DNA of 64,000 nucleotides from Sphingomonas arenae. GTDB lineage: Bacteria; Pseudomonadota; Alphaproteobacteria; Sphingomonadales; Sphingomonadaceae. Of the stretch, positions 35,912-44,090 are shown piece after piece (the stretch's first letter is position 1; each line of letters begins with the position of its first letter). Under the pieces are notes generated by a model. The model searched no databases. It had not been told where the DNA came from and saw only the letters and a list, made by a program, of their open reading frames with translations. The position numbers and the translations under genes are program-made. The stretch is taken from assembly GCF_016924655.1 (NCBI RefSeq), contig NZ_JAFFJU010000004.1, forward strand, positions 1 through 64,000, given 5' to 3'.

Positions 35912-37051
35912 ATGGCAATCACCGCACTCATCGTCGCCGCCGGAAAGGGAGAGCGCCTGGGCGGAGGTCTGCCCAAGCAGTATCGCCTGCTTGCGGGCAA
36001 ACCGGCGCTGCGACATGCCGTGGAGGCCTTTACGGAGCACCCCAAGATTGACTCCGTTCGGGTCGTGATCGGATCTGGCCAGGAGCAAATGGCGCTCGAC
36101 GCCCTGAAGGGTCTCGACGTTGGGGAACTCATCATCGGAGGTGCGGAGCGCACCGACAGTGTCCGCGCGGGCCTACAGGCGATCAGCGAGGGAGTGGTGC
36201 TGGTGCACGACGCGGCACGACCCTTTTGTCCGCCGGACGTCGTTGACCGATTGCTGGATGCCTTGGGAGAGGCGGATGGTGCGGTTCCGGTGCTGCCCGT
36301 TGCCGACACTCTCGCCAAAGGCGACAACGAATTGCGTGGAACGGTCAGCCGAGCGCAGATGCTCCGGGTCCAGACGCCCCAGGCATTCCATGCCGAAGAC
36401 CTGCTCTTCGCGTTCGAGGAAGCCGGAGGCGCCGGCGCAACCGACGAGTCCACCGTCATGTTCAACGCAGGGCTGAGAGTCGCAACGGTGGCCGGAGATC
36501 AGATGCTCGATAAGCTTACCACTGCAAGCGATTGGGAACGTGCGGAAAACATGCTCGCTGCACGAATGACTTCCCGCACTGGAATGGGCTTCGACGTGCA
36601 TGCTTTCGAAGGCTCTGGCCCCTTGATCATGGGTGGTATCGAGATCGATCACGACCGCGGTTTGGCTGGCCACAGCGACGCCGATGTGGTGCTACACGCG
36701 ATTACCGACGCTCTGCTTGGAGCAGCAGCCCTGGGGGACATCGGCCAGCATTTCCCGCCATCGGACCCGCGTTGGAGAGGCGCGTCGTCGGACCTCTTCC
36801 TCTCCCATGCCGCGACACTCATCCGCGGGCGTGGCGGCCTGATTGACCACGTCGATTGCACCGTCATCTGCGAGGCGCCCAAGATCGGCCCTCACCGTAC
36901 GGCTATGCAACGGCGGATTGCAGACATTCTCGGGGTTCCGCACGGAGCAGTCAGTATCAAGGCAACCACTACCGAACGGCTGGGTTTTACCGGCCGAGGG
37001 GAAGGAATCGCAGCGCAAGCGGTTGCCACTATCCGATTGGAAGCACGTTGA
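35912..37051 (+). CDS. ispDF: Bifunctional IspD/IspF enzyme of isoprenoid synthesis
   Basis: The 379-residue protein is a fusion. Residues 1-220 are the IspD cytidylyltransferase (IVAAGKGERLGGGLPKQY, VLVHDAARPFCPP, RVQTPQAFHAE). Residues 222-379 are IspF (TGMGFDVHAFEG, LAGHSDADVVLHAITDALLG, IKATTTERLGFTGRGEGIAA). They catalyse the third and fifth steps of the methylerythritol phosphate pathway. This fusion is common in alphaproteobacteria. The stop overlaps the next start (TGATG). Confidence 0.96.
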   Translation: MAITALIVAAGKGERLGGGLPKQYRLLAGKPALRHAVEAFTEHPKIDSVRVVIGSGQEQMALDALKGLDVGELIIGGAERTDSVRAGLQAISEGVVLVHDAARPFCPPDVVDRLLDALGEADGAVPVLPVADTLAKGDNELRGTVSRAQMLRVQTPQAFHAEDLLFAFEEAGGAGATDESTVMFNAGLRVATVAGDQMLDKLTTASDWERAENMLAARMTSRTGMGFDVHAFEGSGPLIMGGIEIDHDRGLAGHSDADVVLHAITDALLGAAALGDIGQHFPPSDPRWRGASSDLFLSHAATLIRGRGGLIDHVDCTVICEAPKIGPHRTAMQRRIADILGVPHGAVSIKATTTERLGFTGRGEGIAAQAVATIRLEAR

Positions 37052-37554
37052 TGGACTCTCTCCTCCCCCCGGAGCTCGTCGAGAAGGCCCGCGAGGTGAT
37101 CGAGAAGAACCGCGCCGCGGGTCGCAGGATCGCGGTCGCGGAGAGTTGTACGGGCGGTCTGGTCAGTGCTGCCCTGACCGAGGTGGCAGGATCTTCCGAA
37201 GTTTTCGAGGCCGGCTACGTGACCTATTCCAACCAGGCCAAGCGCTCCGCGCTGCGGGTAAATGAGGATGTCTTCGACACCTTCGGAGCCGTCAGCGTTG
37301 CGACCGCATGGGCGATGGCGAAGGGCGCCCTGGAGGCTTCCGGCGCAGACGTCGCGGTGGCGATCACCGGCATCGCCGGACCGGAAGGCGGCTCACCCGC
37401 CAAGCCGGTCGGCACAGTCGTGTTCGCTCGCGCGGAACGGGATGGCGATCCCGACAACGTGGTGGCCGACAGCAAGTTGTTCGACGCTTCTGGCGGACGG
37501 GCCGGCGTGCGGCTTCAGGCGGCGGTCTGCGCGCTGGAGTTGCTCACTCCATAA
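37051..37554 (+). CDS. pncC: CinA-family nicotinamide mononucleotide deamidase (PncC)
   Basis: The ATG at 37051 overlaps the ispDF stop and gives a 167-residue stand-alone CinA C-terminal domain. Family motifs are VAESCTGGLVSAALTEVAGSS, YSNQAKR, and ITGIAGPEGGSPAKPVGTV. The enzyme recycles NMN to nicotinate mononucleotide. The MocF-like N-terminal domain of full CinA is absent. The 3' end overlaps the convergent COQ10-like gene by 40 bases. Confidence 0.9.
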   Translation: MDSLLPPELVEKAREVIEKNRAAGRRIAVAESCTGGLVSAALTEVAGSSEVFEAGYVTYSNQAKRSALRVNEDVFDTFGAVSVATAWAMAKGALEASGADVAVAITGIAGPEGGSPAKPVGTVVFARAERDGDPDNVVADSKLFDASGGRAGVRLQAAVCALELLTP

Positions 37555-37976
37555 AGGGCTGCCGCCCGCGTCTCGAACGCTCCCGTCATCTTGCGCAACG
37601 CGCGATCGAACATCGCTCCTGCCAGAGTCTCGAAGATCCGCGATTTGAAGGCAAAGTCGACCGAAAAGTGAATATCGGTTCCGCCACCGTCTGTGGGTTC
37701 GAAGAGCCACTCGTTCTTGAGGTACTTTAGCGGCCCTTCAACATACTCGACCAGGATGCGCCGGGGACGTTCTTTGTAAACCCGGCTGGTGAACCGCTCC
37801 TTGAAGGCATTGAACCCGACGATCAGGTCCGCGACCATCTCGGTTTCCGATGACGAGCGAACACGCACTGCCGTCACCCAGGGCAGAAACTCATCATAGC
37901 GCTTCACGTCCGCGACCAGCTCGAACAGCTGTTCGGGCGAATACGGCAGATGCTTGGTCTCACTGTGCCGGGGCAT
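37515..37976 (-). CDS. COQ10/RatA-like START-domain protein
   Basis: The 153-residue protein has the pattern PYSPEQLFELVADVKRYDEFLPW near its start and FKSRIFETLAGAMFDRALRKM near its end, which define the polyketide-cyclase/COQ10 branch of the SRPBCC fold. COQ10 members bind ubiquinone and support respiration; the RatA annotation comes from a reported translation effect in E. coli. The ubiquinone role fits an aerobic sphingomonad better. It follows lipA closely on the same strand. Confidence 0.85.
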   Translation of the reverse strand: MPRHSETKHLPYSPEQLFELVADVKRYDEFLPWVTAVRVRSSSETEMVADLIVGFNAFKERFTSRVYKERPRRILVEYVEGPLKYLKNEWLFEPTDGGGTDIHFSVDFAFKSRIFETLAGAMFDRALRKMTGAFETRAAALYGVSNSSAQTAA

Positions 37977-37983
37977 CGGCGCC

Positions 37984-38904
37984 CTAACGCCCTGCCCTCG
38001 CCAGCTGCTCCGACCGAGCGGCTTGCATCTTCTTGAAATCGTCCCCGGCGTGGTAGCTCGAACGCGTCAGCGGAGAGGCGGCGACCAGCAGAAAGCCCTT
38101 GGCGCGAGCAATGGCGGCATAGGCCTTGAACGCGTCAGGAGTGACGAACTCCTCCACCTTCGCATGCTTGGGCGTGGGCTGGAGATACTGGCCCATCGTC
38201 AGGAAATCGATACCGGCGGAGCGCATGTCGTCCATGACTTGATGGACCTCGAGCCGCTGCTCGCCGAGTCCAACCATCACGCCGGATTTGGTGAAAATGT
38301 GCGGCGCGTCGCGCTTCACCTTCTCCAGCAGGCGCAGCGAAGCATAGTATCGGGCGCCCGGTCGGATGGTCGGGTAAAGCCGCGGGACCGTCTCGAGATT
38401 GTGATTGTAGACGTCCGGACCGGCCTCGATGATGGCCTCCACGGCCGCTTCCGACTTGTTGCGGAAGTCCGGTGTCAGGATTTCGATCGTGGTCGACGGC
38501 GTGAGGCGGCGGAGGGCCTGGATAACCTTCACGAACTGCATGGCTCCACCGTCCGGAAGATCGTCCCGGTCCACGGACGTCACTACGATATGCTCCAGTC
38601 CTAGCTCGGCGGCCGCAGTTGCGACATGCTCCGGCTCTAGGGGATCGACGGCGCGCGGCATGCCGGTCTTGACGTTGCAGAAGGCGCACGCCCGGGTGCA
38701 CGTATCGCCCAGGATCATCACCGTGGCGTGCTTCTTGGTCCAGCATTCGCCGATGTTCGGGCACGCGGCTTCCTCGCACACCGTGGCGAGGTTCAGGGAC
38801 CGCATGAGGCGCCGAGTTTCGGCATAGCCGTGGCTGGTCGGCGCCTTGACCCGGATCCAGTCGGGCTTGCGCTGCTTGGGAAGGGTGGCCGGGGGCGTGA
38901 GCAT
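37984..38904 (-). CDS. lipA: Lipoyl synthase
   Basis: The 306-residue radical SAM enzyme has the auxiliary cluster motif [13 protein letters not shown], the radical SAM motif CTRACAFC, and [14 protein letters not shown] plus GLGE downstream. It inserts two sulfurs into octanoyl-bound protein to form lipoyl cofactor. The start encodes [20 protein letters not shown], in line with relatives. The COQ10-like gene follows after 7 bases, a pairing seen in many alphaproteobacteria. Confidence 0.96.
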   Translation of the reverse strand: MLTPPATLPKQRKPDWIRVKAPTSHGYAETRRLMRSLNLATVCEEAACPNIGECWTKKHATVMILGDTCTRACAFCNVKTGMPRAVDPLEPEHVATAAAELGLEHIVVTSVDRDDLPDGGAMQFVKVIQALRRLTPSTTIEILTPDFRNKSEAAVEAIIEAGPDVYNHNLETVPRLYPTIRPGARYYASLRLLEKVKRDAPHIFTKSGVMVGLGEQRLEVHQVMDDMRSAGIDFLTMGQYLQPTPKHAKVEEFVTPDAFKAYAAIARAKGFLLVAASPLTRSSYHAGDDFKKMQAARSEQLARAGR

Positions 38905-38988
38905 GGCGGCCAGATAGACGTCCCAACGTAGTGCGGCAAGGTGAGGAGCAGGACTCCGCCGCCCCTCACCTCGTCGCTTCAGTCCGCT

Positions 38989-39321
38989 TTAGCAGCGGGC
39001 GTTGTAGTCGTAGACGGGACGTCCGTCGCGATCGACATAGTAACAGTAGCCCCGGGTATCGCGATAGTATTGCCGGCCGTTGATCACTGCGCCGAGCACC
39101 GCGCCAGCGATGCCGCCTGCGATCGCGCCTTCTACAGGGGACACGCCACCGACAACTGCGCCGACGCCCGCACCGACCGCAGCGCCGATCGCACCGCCAG
39201 TGGCCGCCCTCGTCGCCGTGCTGTTGCCGCCGCTGTAATAGGGATCGCCATACCGGTTCGTCGCGCAGCCGCTTACGGTCAGGCCCGCCATCAGCGCGGC
39301 GGCAAGTGCAACATTCTTCAT
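38989..39321 (-). CDS. Small lipoprotein with glycine-zipper segment
   Basis: The 110-residue protein has a lipoprotein signal with cleavage before Cys19 (LTVSGC). A Gly/Ala-rich membrane-type segment at about 40-85 (GGAIGAAVGAGVGAVVGG and a second copy) is a glycine zipper, and the tail is Tyr-rich with NGRQYYRDTRGYC. Related proteins sit in the outer membrane and help envelope integrity. It is divergent from the bicarbonate module. Confidence 0.82.
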   Translation of the reverse strand: MKNVALAAALMAGLTVSGCATNRYGDPYYSGGNSTATRAATGGAIGAAVGAGVGAVVGGVSPVEGAIAGGIAGAVLGAVINGRQYYRDTRGYCYYVDRDGRPVYDYNARC

Positions 39322-39464
39322 GACGTCAGCTCCTCTCGAATCCTCCTGTCGTTCCGCTACAGTGTCCGAACCCCGGTAGATGTTCCCTGCGAAGCGAACA
39401 GCGAGACATTGCCAAGCGAAGCATGCCGCCGTAGCCGGCGGGCGGGAACAAGGGGGGACTTGGC

Positions 39465-40427
39465 TTGATCATCGAGACACTGACCTCGCCAGTCATCCTG
39501 TTCTTCGCGCTGGGAATGCTGGCCGGCTTTGCCCGTTCGGACCTCGCCATTCCCGAGGCATTCGCAAAAGCCATGGCGATCTACCTGATGGCCGCAATCG
39601 GGCTGAAGGGAGGCGTGTCCGTGGCAGAGACGGGCATAACCGTCGCTCTCGCCCTCGCCGCGGCAACGGGAGTGGTCCTGTCCTTCCTGATCCCGCTTCC
39701 GGCCTTTGGGCTGCTCCGTTCCGTTGGTCGGCTCGACCGAACCACAGCGGCGGCGGTCGCGGCGCACTATGGATCGGTGAGCCTGGTCACCTTCATCACC
39801 GCGAACGAAATGCTCAAGGGCATTGGCTTGGCCGTGCCGGGCTACATGGCAGCGGTGCTAGCGCTAATGGAAACGCCTGCCATCATCACGGGGCTATGGC
39901 TCGCCCGAAGCAGAGTCGAGGCGCCTGTTCTCGGCGAGGCAGCACGGAGCAGCTTGCTCCATGAGGTGCTCCTCAACGCCTCAGTGGTGTTGCTCGTAGG
40001 GGCCTTCGTGATTGGACTAGTCGCTGGCAAGGACGGCTTCGCCCCGATCGCGCCAGTGTTCGAGGGCGGCTATCGCGGAGTGCTTTGCCTGTTTCTGCTC
40101 GACATGGGCCTGCTCGCAGCACGCCGGCTCAGCCAGACAAAAGCGCTCAATCGTCGTCTCGTTGCTCTGGCGGTGCTGCTGCCGGTGATGAACGGTGTCG
40201 TCGCTGTGCTTCTCGCAAACGCGATCGGGCTTGAACCGCCCGTCGCAGCGACCCTCGGCATCCTCGCGGCGAGTGCATCTTACATCGCGGTCCCGGCCGC
40301 CATGCGTCTAGCCCTCCCGGAAGCGGATCCGGGCATCTACCTCTCCATGTCGCTTGGCATCACCTTTCCCTTCAACATCGTGGTAGGCATTCCGCTGTTG
40401 GCAAGCCTCGCCGGACTGGTAGGCTGA
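39465..40427 (+). CDS. sbtA: SbtA-like sodium-dependent bicarbonate transporter
   Basis: The 320-residue protein has about ten hydrophobic helices in two repeated halves. Family patterns include PVILFFALGMLAGFARSDL at the start, YLMAAIGLKGG, AAHYGSVSLVTF and ASYIAVPAAMR. It matches SbtA (DUF897), which imports bicarbonate with sodium in cyanobacteria. The start is a TTG after aggggg. The gene leads a tightly packed four-gene unit with a PII-like protein and a carbonic anhydrase, which strongly supports a bicarbonate role. Confidence 0.88.
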   Translation: MIIETLTSPVILFFALGMLAGFARSDLAIPEAFAKAMAIYLMAAIGLKGGVSVAETGITVALALAAATGVVLSFLIPLPAFGLLRSVGRLDRTTAAAVAAHYGSVSLVTFITANEMLKGIGLAVPGYMAAVLALMETPAIITGLWLARSRVEAPVLGEAARSSLLHEVLLNASVVLLVGAFVIGLVAGKDGFAPIAPVFEGGYRGVLCLFLLDMGLLAARRLSQTKALNRRLVALAVLLPVMNGVVAVLLANAIGLEPPVAATLGILAASASYIAVPAAMRLALPEADPGIYLSMSLGITFPFNIVVGIPLLASLAGLVG

Positions 40428-40431
40428 TCCC

Positions 40432-40737
40432 GTGCAGACCGTCATTCGCAAGCGCATTGAGATCCTCGGGGACGCCGCACTCGTGCCCAGGATCGTGGCC
40501 GCCCTGAAGGACGCTGGGGTGCATGGCCATACGGTCCTCCCCGTGCTTTCTGGAAGTGGTAGCACCGGCGATTGGAGCGAAGACCGGCTGACCGGGTCGG
40601 AGAAGCGGTGGATCGTGGCCATTGCATCCGAAGCGCATGCTCGCGGGTTTGTGGAGACACTTGCCCCAATGCTCGACAGTCACCGGCTGCTGCTCACGAT
40701 CGGAGACGTCGAGGTCGTCCGAGGAGATCGTTTCTAG
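40432..40737 (+). CDS. sbtB: PII-like regulator SbtB
   Basis: The 101-residue protein has a PII-type ferredoxin-like fold pattern: KRIEILGDAALVPRIVAALKDAG, a T-loop-like stretch around residues 38-60 (VLPVLSGSGSTGDWSEDRL), and the final strand LLTIGDVEVVRG. The T-loop has no Tyr for uridylylation, and the C-terminal Cys pair of some cyanobacterial SbtB proteins is absent. SbtB binds adenyl nucleotides such as cAMP and gates SbtA. It starts at a GTG 4 bases after sbtA. Confidence 0.85.
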   Translation: MQTVIRKRIEILGDAALVPRIVAALKDAGVHGHTVLPVLSGSGSTGDWSEDRLTGSEKRWIVAIASEAHARGFVETLAPMLDSHRLLLTIGDVEVVRGDRF

Positions 40738-41372
40738 TGCCCGAGTTCCGAGCCCTTCTGAAAGGCTACCATCGCTTCCGCCATGACCGCTATGAAGCCG
40801 AGCGCCGTCGCTGGGCGACGCTTGCCACCGGCCAGGCCCCCCCGGTGATGATCATCGCCTGCTGCGACAGCCGGGTGGACCCTGCGACAATCTTCGATAC
40901 GGAGCCGGGCCAGGCGTTCATCCTTCGCAATGTCGCCAATCTGGTGCCCCCCTATGAACAGGGCGGCGGGCTCCACGGAGTATCCGCCGCGCTGGAATTC
41001 GGGGTGACCAAGCTGGAGGTGCGCCACATCGTGGTCATGGGTCACGGCGCCTGTGGCGGCATATCGGCGGCTCTTGGCGGGCACGGGGACCCGGACCGCA
41101 CCTTCATCGACAAGTGGATCGGCCTCCTCGACCCAGCGGTCGCTAGGGTGCGAAACATGGAGACGGATGATCCGCAGCGCGCCCTTGAGCTGGAGGGCGT
41201 CAAGACCAGCCTGGCCAATCTCCGCTCCTTCCCCTTCGTTGCGGAGCGGGAGCAGGCGGGCGAGTTGAAGCTGCACGGCTGTCACTTCGCGATCGCCGAG
41301 GGGCGGCTGTGGGAGCTGGACGAGGCGACCGGGCAATTTCATGAAATTGCCGAGGAAACGGTCACAGCATGA
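40737..41372 (+). CDS. can: Beta-class carbonic anhydrase
   Basis: The GTG at 40737 shares a base with the sbtB stop (TAGTG) and gives 211 residues. Zinc ligands are visible: C42-x-D44-x-R46 in ACCDSRVDP, and H103 with C106 in MGHGACGG. The enzyme interconverts CO2 and bicarbonate in the cytoplasm. Coupled with SbtA and SbtB it would turn imported bicarbonate into CO2, or supply bicarbonate to carboxylases. An in-frame start at 40572 lies inside sbtB and was rejected. Confidence 0.93.
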   Translation: MPEFRALLKGYHRFRHDRYEAERRRWATLATGQAPPVMIIACCDSRVDPATIFDTEPGQAFILRNVANLVPPYEQGGGLHGVSAALEFGVTKLEVRHIVVMGHGACGGISAALGGHGDPDRTFIDKWIGLLDPAVARVRNMETDDPQRALELEGVKTSLANLRSFPFVAEREQAGELKLHGCHFAIAEGRLWELDEATGQFHEIAEETVTA

Positions 41373-42079
41373 ACGAAGAGCCGAACATCGCGCTGCTGAT
41401 CGACGGAGACAACGCCTCACCCGATCACCTCGATGAAGTGCTGCTGGTGCTGGGGGAGCTTGGCACGATCAATGTGCGTCGCGCCTACGGGAACTGGCAG
41501 AAGCCCTCGCTCAAGGGTTGGGGCCTGCACAGCACCCGTCACTCGATCATTCCGGTCCAGCAGTTCGACGTCGTCAAGGGCAAGTCCGCTACCGACATGC
41601 GGATGGTCATAGACGCCATGGACCTTCTCTACCGCGGTCATGTGGACGGGTTCGGGATCATGTCGAGCGACAGCGACTTCCTGCCCCTTGCGCAGCGGAT
41701 TCGTGAGGACGGGCTTCCCGTTTACGGCTTCGGCACTGCCAAGACGCCCATCAGCTTTCAGAACAGCTGCACCCGATTCTTCGACGTGGCGGCACTTGCG
41801 GAGTCCGGCAACGACGACTCCGCGCGGGTGCAAGATGCGGAGCGCCGGCCGATCGATACGGAACTGGTGGAAGTTCTTGGCTCGGCATGGAAAGCCAGCA
41901 AGCGCGACGATGATGGCTACGCCTCGCTCGCCGAGGTCGGCCAGCGCGCGAAGGCGGTCTCCAGCTTCTCGGTACGCAATTACGGCTTCTCGCGACTGAC
42001 GGACCTCGTCCGATCCATGCCGCAGTTCGACGTCAAGGCTGGCGAAGGCGGCGCACTGCTGGTTCGTCGCTTGCGATAG
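41369..42079 (+). CDS. NYN-domain protein with OST-HTH/LOTUS domain (LabA-like)
   Basis: The 236-residue protein has an N-terminal NYN (PIN-like) domain with acidic residues D12 and D14 in LLIDGDNAS, KSATDMRMVIDAMD and MSSDSDFLPL, a nuclease-type metal site. A C-terminal segment (about 165-235) with YASLAEVGQRAKAVSSFSVRNYGFSRLTDL resembles the LOTUS RNA-binding domain. It probably cleaves or binds RNA. The start overlaps the carbonic anhydrase stop (ATGA), so it belongs to the bicarbonate operon. Confidence 0.88.
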   Translation: MNEEPNIALLIDGDNASPDHLDEVLLVLGELGTINVRRAYGNWQKPSLKGWGLHSTRHSIIPVQQFDVVKGKSATDMRMVIDAMDLLYRGHVDGFGIMSSDSDFLPLAQRIREDGLPVYGFGTAKTPISFQNSCTRFFDVAALAESGNDDSARVQDAERRPIDTELVEVLGSAWKASKRDDDGYASLAEVGQRAKAVSSFSVRNYGFSRLTDLVRSMPQFDVKAGEGGALLVRRLR

Positions 42080-42104
42080 GGAACCCTCCCCGGGCTCTCC
42101 CGTT
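42080..42104 (+). promoter_or_regulatory. Predicted EcfG (general stress sigma factor) promoter
   Basis: GGAAC (42080-42084), 16 bases, CGTT (42101-42104) is an exact match to the EcfG consensus. It begins right after the NYN gene stop. The ribosome site gaggag (42123-42128) and ATG at 42137 follow at fitting distances. Confidence 0.8.
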
Positions 42105-42136
42105 CGGTTGCGAAACCCACTCGAGGAGAGCGTGTG

Positions 42137-42658
42137 ATGGCTGACGAAAATCGCGAGCAGGAGCTGAAGGAGTTGTTCTGGAAGGAGCTCGCGGCTTCAC
42201 CGTTTGTGATGATCGGCTTGCAGGGCGTGGAAGATAGCCGGACGCGCCCCTGGACCGCGCAGATCGACTATGCGGATGGCGCAGACAAGACGGACGGCGG
42301 AACGGTTTACTTCTTCGGCGCCAAGTCGGAGGCGATCGTGAAAGGCCTGAGCGAGACACCCCGCGCCGTGGCCACCTATGTCTCCAAGGGCCATGACCTG
42401 TTCGCTCACATCCACGGCACGCTGACCTTGGTCAACGATCCGGCACTCGTCGATAAGTTGTGGAACCCGTTCGTTGCGAGCTGGTACAAGGAGGGCAAGT
42501 CCGATCCCGAGCTCCAACTCCTGCGGTTCGATACGGAACGGGCCGAAATCTGGAAGTCGGAAGCAGGAGCAACTCTCGTGGCGGCGGCGTTGCGGCTCGT
42601 CGGGCGGGACCCCGGGAAAGATCACCAGCGCGAGAACCAGGCCGAGGTCGCCCTTTAG
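42137..42658 (+). CDS. Pyridoxamine 5'-phosphate oxidase-like general stress protein
   Basis: The ATG at 42137 (preceded by a GTG one codon earlier) gives 173 residues. The split-barrel flavin-binding pattern is visible in FVMIGLQGVEDSRTRPWTAQ, VYFFGAKSEAIVKGL, and the C-terminal LWNPFVASWYKEGKSDPEL, as in the YdaG/general stress protein 26 group. These bind FMN, FAD or F420 but their substrates are mostly unknown. The exact EcfG promoter upstream fits a stress role. Confidence 0.87.
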   Translation: MADENREQELKELFWKELAASPFVMIGLQGVEDSRTRPWTAQIDYADGADKTDGGTVYFFGAKSEAIVKGLSETPRAVATYVSKGHDLFAHIHGTLTLVNDPALVDKLWNPFVASWYKEGKSDPELQLLRFDTERAEIWKSEAGATLVAAALRLVGRDPGKDHQRENQAEVAL

Positions 42659-42771
42659 ACCTGTTGCGCTAGGGCCACGCCACTGCAGAACGTGCACGTT
42701 TTAGCGGCAATGTCGGGAACACGACGGAACGTTCTCGCATTGTCGCCGCACAGGTTCCGGGTGATTGAAAG

Positions 42772-42984
42772 TTGACCAGAGAATCCACCGACGCAAGCGC
42801 GCGATCCTCCACGGGCGATGACGGGGAGGATGCTGACGCTGCGGAACTCGCCCTCAAGGCGGAGCGGTGTCGCCGCCTTGCCGCAGGCATTTCCGACCAG
42901 CGGGCCGCGGATGTCCTCCGCACCATGGCCGCCAACTACGAGCAGAGTGCTGCCCGGTTGAGCGATCGAGACCAGTTTGCCTGA
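42772..42984 (+). CDS. Small hypothetical protein
   Basis: The 70-residue frame starts at a TTG. After a Ser/Asp-rich N-terminus it has a helical segment ALKAERCRRLAAGISDQRAA then VLRTMAANYEQSAARL. This resembles short alphaproteobacterial proteins with an ECRRLA...LRxMAxxYE pattern, whose function is unknown. It lies 27 bases upstream of mtgA. I see nothing else in the gap 42659-42771. Confidence 0.55.
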   Translation: MTRESTDASARSSTGDDGEDADAAELALKAERCRRLAAGISDQRAADVLRTMAANYEQSAARLSDRDQFA

Positions 42985-43011
42985 TTCTTGAGGGGCGGCT
43001 AGGTCCCCGCC

Positions 43012-44007
43012 ATGGCCCGCCGTTCTTCTCCTGCCGTGCCCCGTTACCGTCGCTCGGCAGCAAAGCGGCCCTTGCCGCGACGGATCATCCTGTTTGTCCT
43101 GAAGGCGCTGCTCGCCTTTGTGATCGTTTCGATCCTGTGGGTTCTCGCCTATCGGTTCGTGAACCCGCCCGTGACCGCCACGATGCTCGGCGACGTATTG
43201 GCGGGACGCGGTGCGGAACGCGACTGGATGAGCATCGAGGACATCGACCGCGACATGGTGCGAGCCGCCATCGCCGCGGAGGACAGCAAGTTCTGCGCCC
43301 ACGATGGCTTCGACATCGAAGCGATTGAGGATGCGATGAAGCGTAACGCGTCCGGCGGTCGGATCCGCGGGGGCTCGACGATCAGCCAGCAGACCGCAAA
43401 GAACGCCTTTCTGTGGCAGGGAGGCGGTTACTTCCGAAAAGGGCTCGAGGCCTGGTTCACGCTGTTGATCGAGCAGCTCTGGGGCAAGCGCCGGATCATG
43501 GAAGTATATCTGAATGTCGCGGAGACCGGCATCGGCACCTATGGCGTGAATGCCGGTGCCCAGCGCTACTATGGCCACGATGCGAGCGCGATGACCCGGC
43601 AGGAAGCTGCACGGATCGCGGCGGTTCTCCCGCTTCCCAAGAAGCGCGGTGCAGTCGCGCCGAAAGGCTTCACGCGGCGCTATGGCAACAGCATCACGGC
43701 GCGCATCGGAGTGGTCGCTCGCGATGGCCTCGACGCATGCGTCTATCAGGGCGCAACGGCACCCCGCGACAAGGCCCCTCCGCCGAGCCGCTCTCCTCGC
43801 GACCTGCCCGGCGAGGAATATGAGAGCGCAAGGCCCCTTCCGCCGCTGGATGACGTGATCAAGAACCTGCCGGCCGCAAGCGACGCTCCGCTCGTCGAGG
43901 AGCCCGCGCCGGAGCAGACGCCTGCGGAGCCGCTGTCGAACGATTTGGGCGCTGCGCCCATCGGAGACGAACCCTCCGGAACCGAGCCTCCCGTCAACAC
44001 CTTCTGA
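43012..44007 (+). CDS. mtgA: Monofunctional peptidoglycan glycosyltransferase
   Basis: The 331-residue protein has one N-terminal membrane helix (about 24-45) and a GT51 domain with the catalytic AAIAAEDSKFCAHDGFD, GGSTISQQTAKNAFLW, and RRIMEVYLNVAETGIGTYGV. It polymerises lipid II into glycan strands. The usual family length is about 230-250; here about 90 extra C-terminal residues are Pro/Glu/Ala-rich and probably disordered. The extension has no recognisable motif. Confidence 0.93.
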   Translation: MARRSSPAVPRYRRSAAKRPLPRRIILFVLKALLAFVIVSILWVLAYRFVNPPVTATMLGDVLAGRGAERDWMSIEDIDRDMVRAAIAAEDSKFCAHDGFDIEAIEDAMKRNASGGRIRGGSTISQQTAKNAFLWQGGGYFRKGLEAWFTLLIEQLWGKRRIMEVYLNVAETGIGTYGVNAGAQRYYGHDASAMTRQEAARIAAVLPLPKKRGAVAPKGFTRRYGNSITARIGVVARDGLDACVYQGATAPRDKAPPPSRSPRDLPGEEYESARPLPPLDDVIKNLPAASDAPLVEEPAPEQTPAEPLSNDLGAAPIGDEPSGTEPPVNTF

Positions 44008-44032
44008 TCCCAGCTGCGAAGCTCTCGCAACA

Positions 44033-44058
44033 GGAACGTCCACGCCTGCCTGGAGGTT
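44033..44058 (+). promoter_or_regulatory. Candidate EcfG-like promoter for the hemerythrin gene
   Basis: GGAAC (44033-44037), 17 bases, then GGTTAAG from 44055. The ribosome site aaggag and ATG at 44091 follow. It deviates from the strict consensus by G for C before GTT, in the same way as the site at 16330-16355. Confidence 0.5.
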
Positions 44059-44090
44059 AAGGCGCGAAACTTCCTGCAAGGAGAAAGTCC

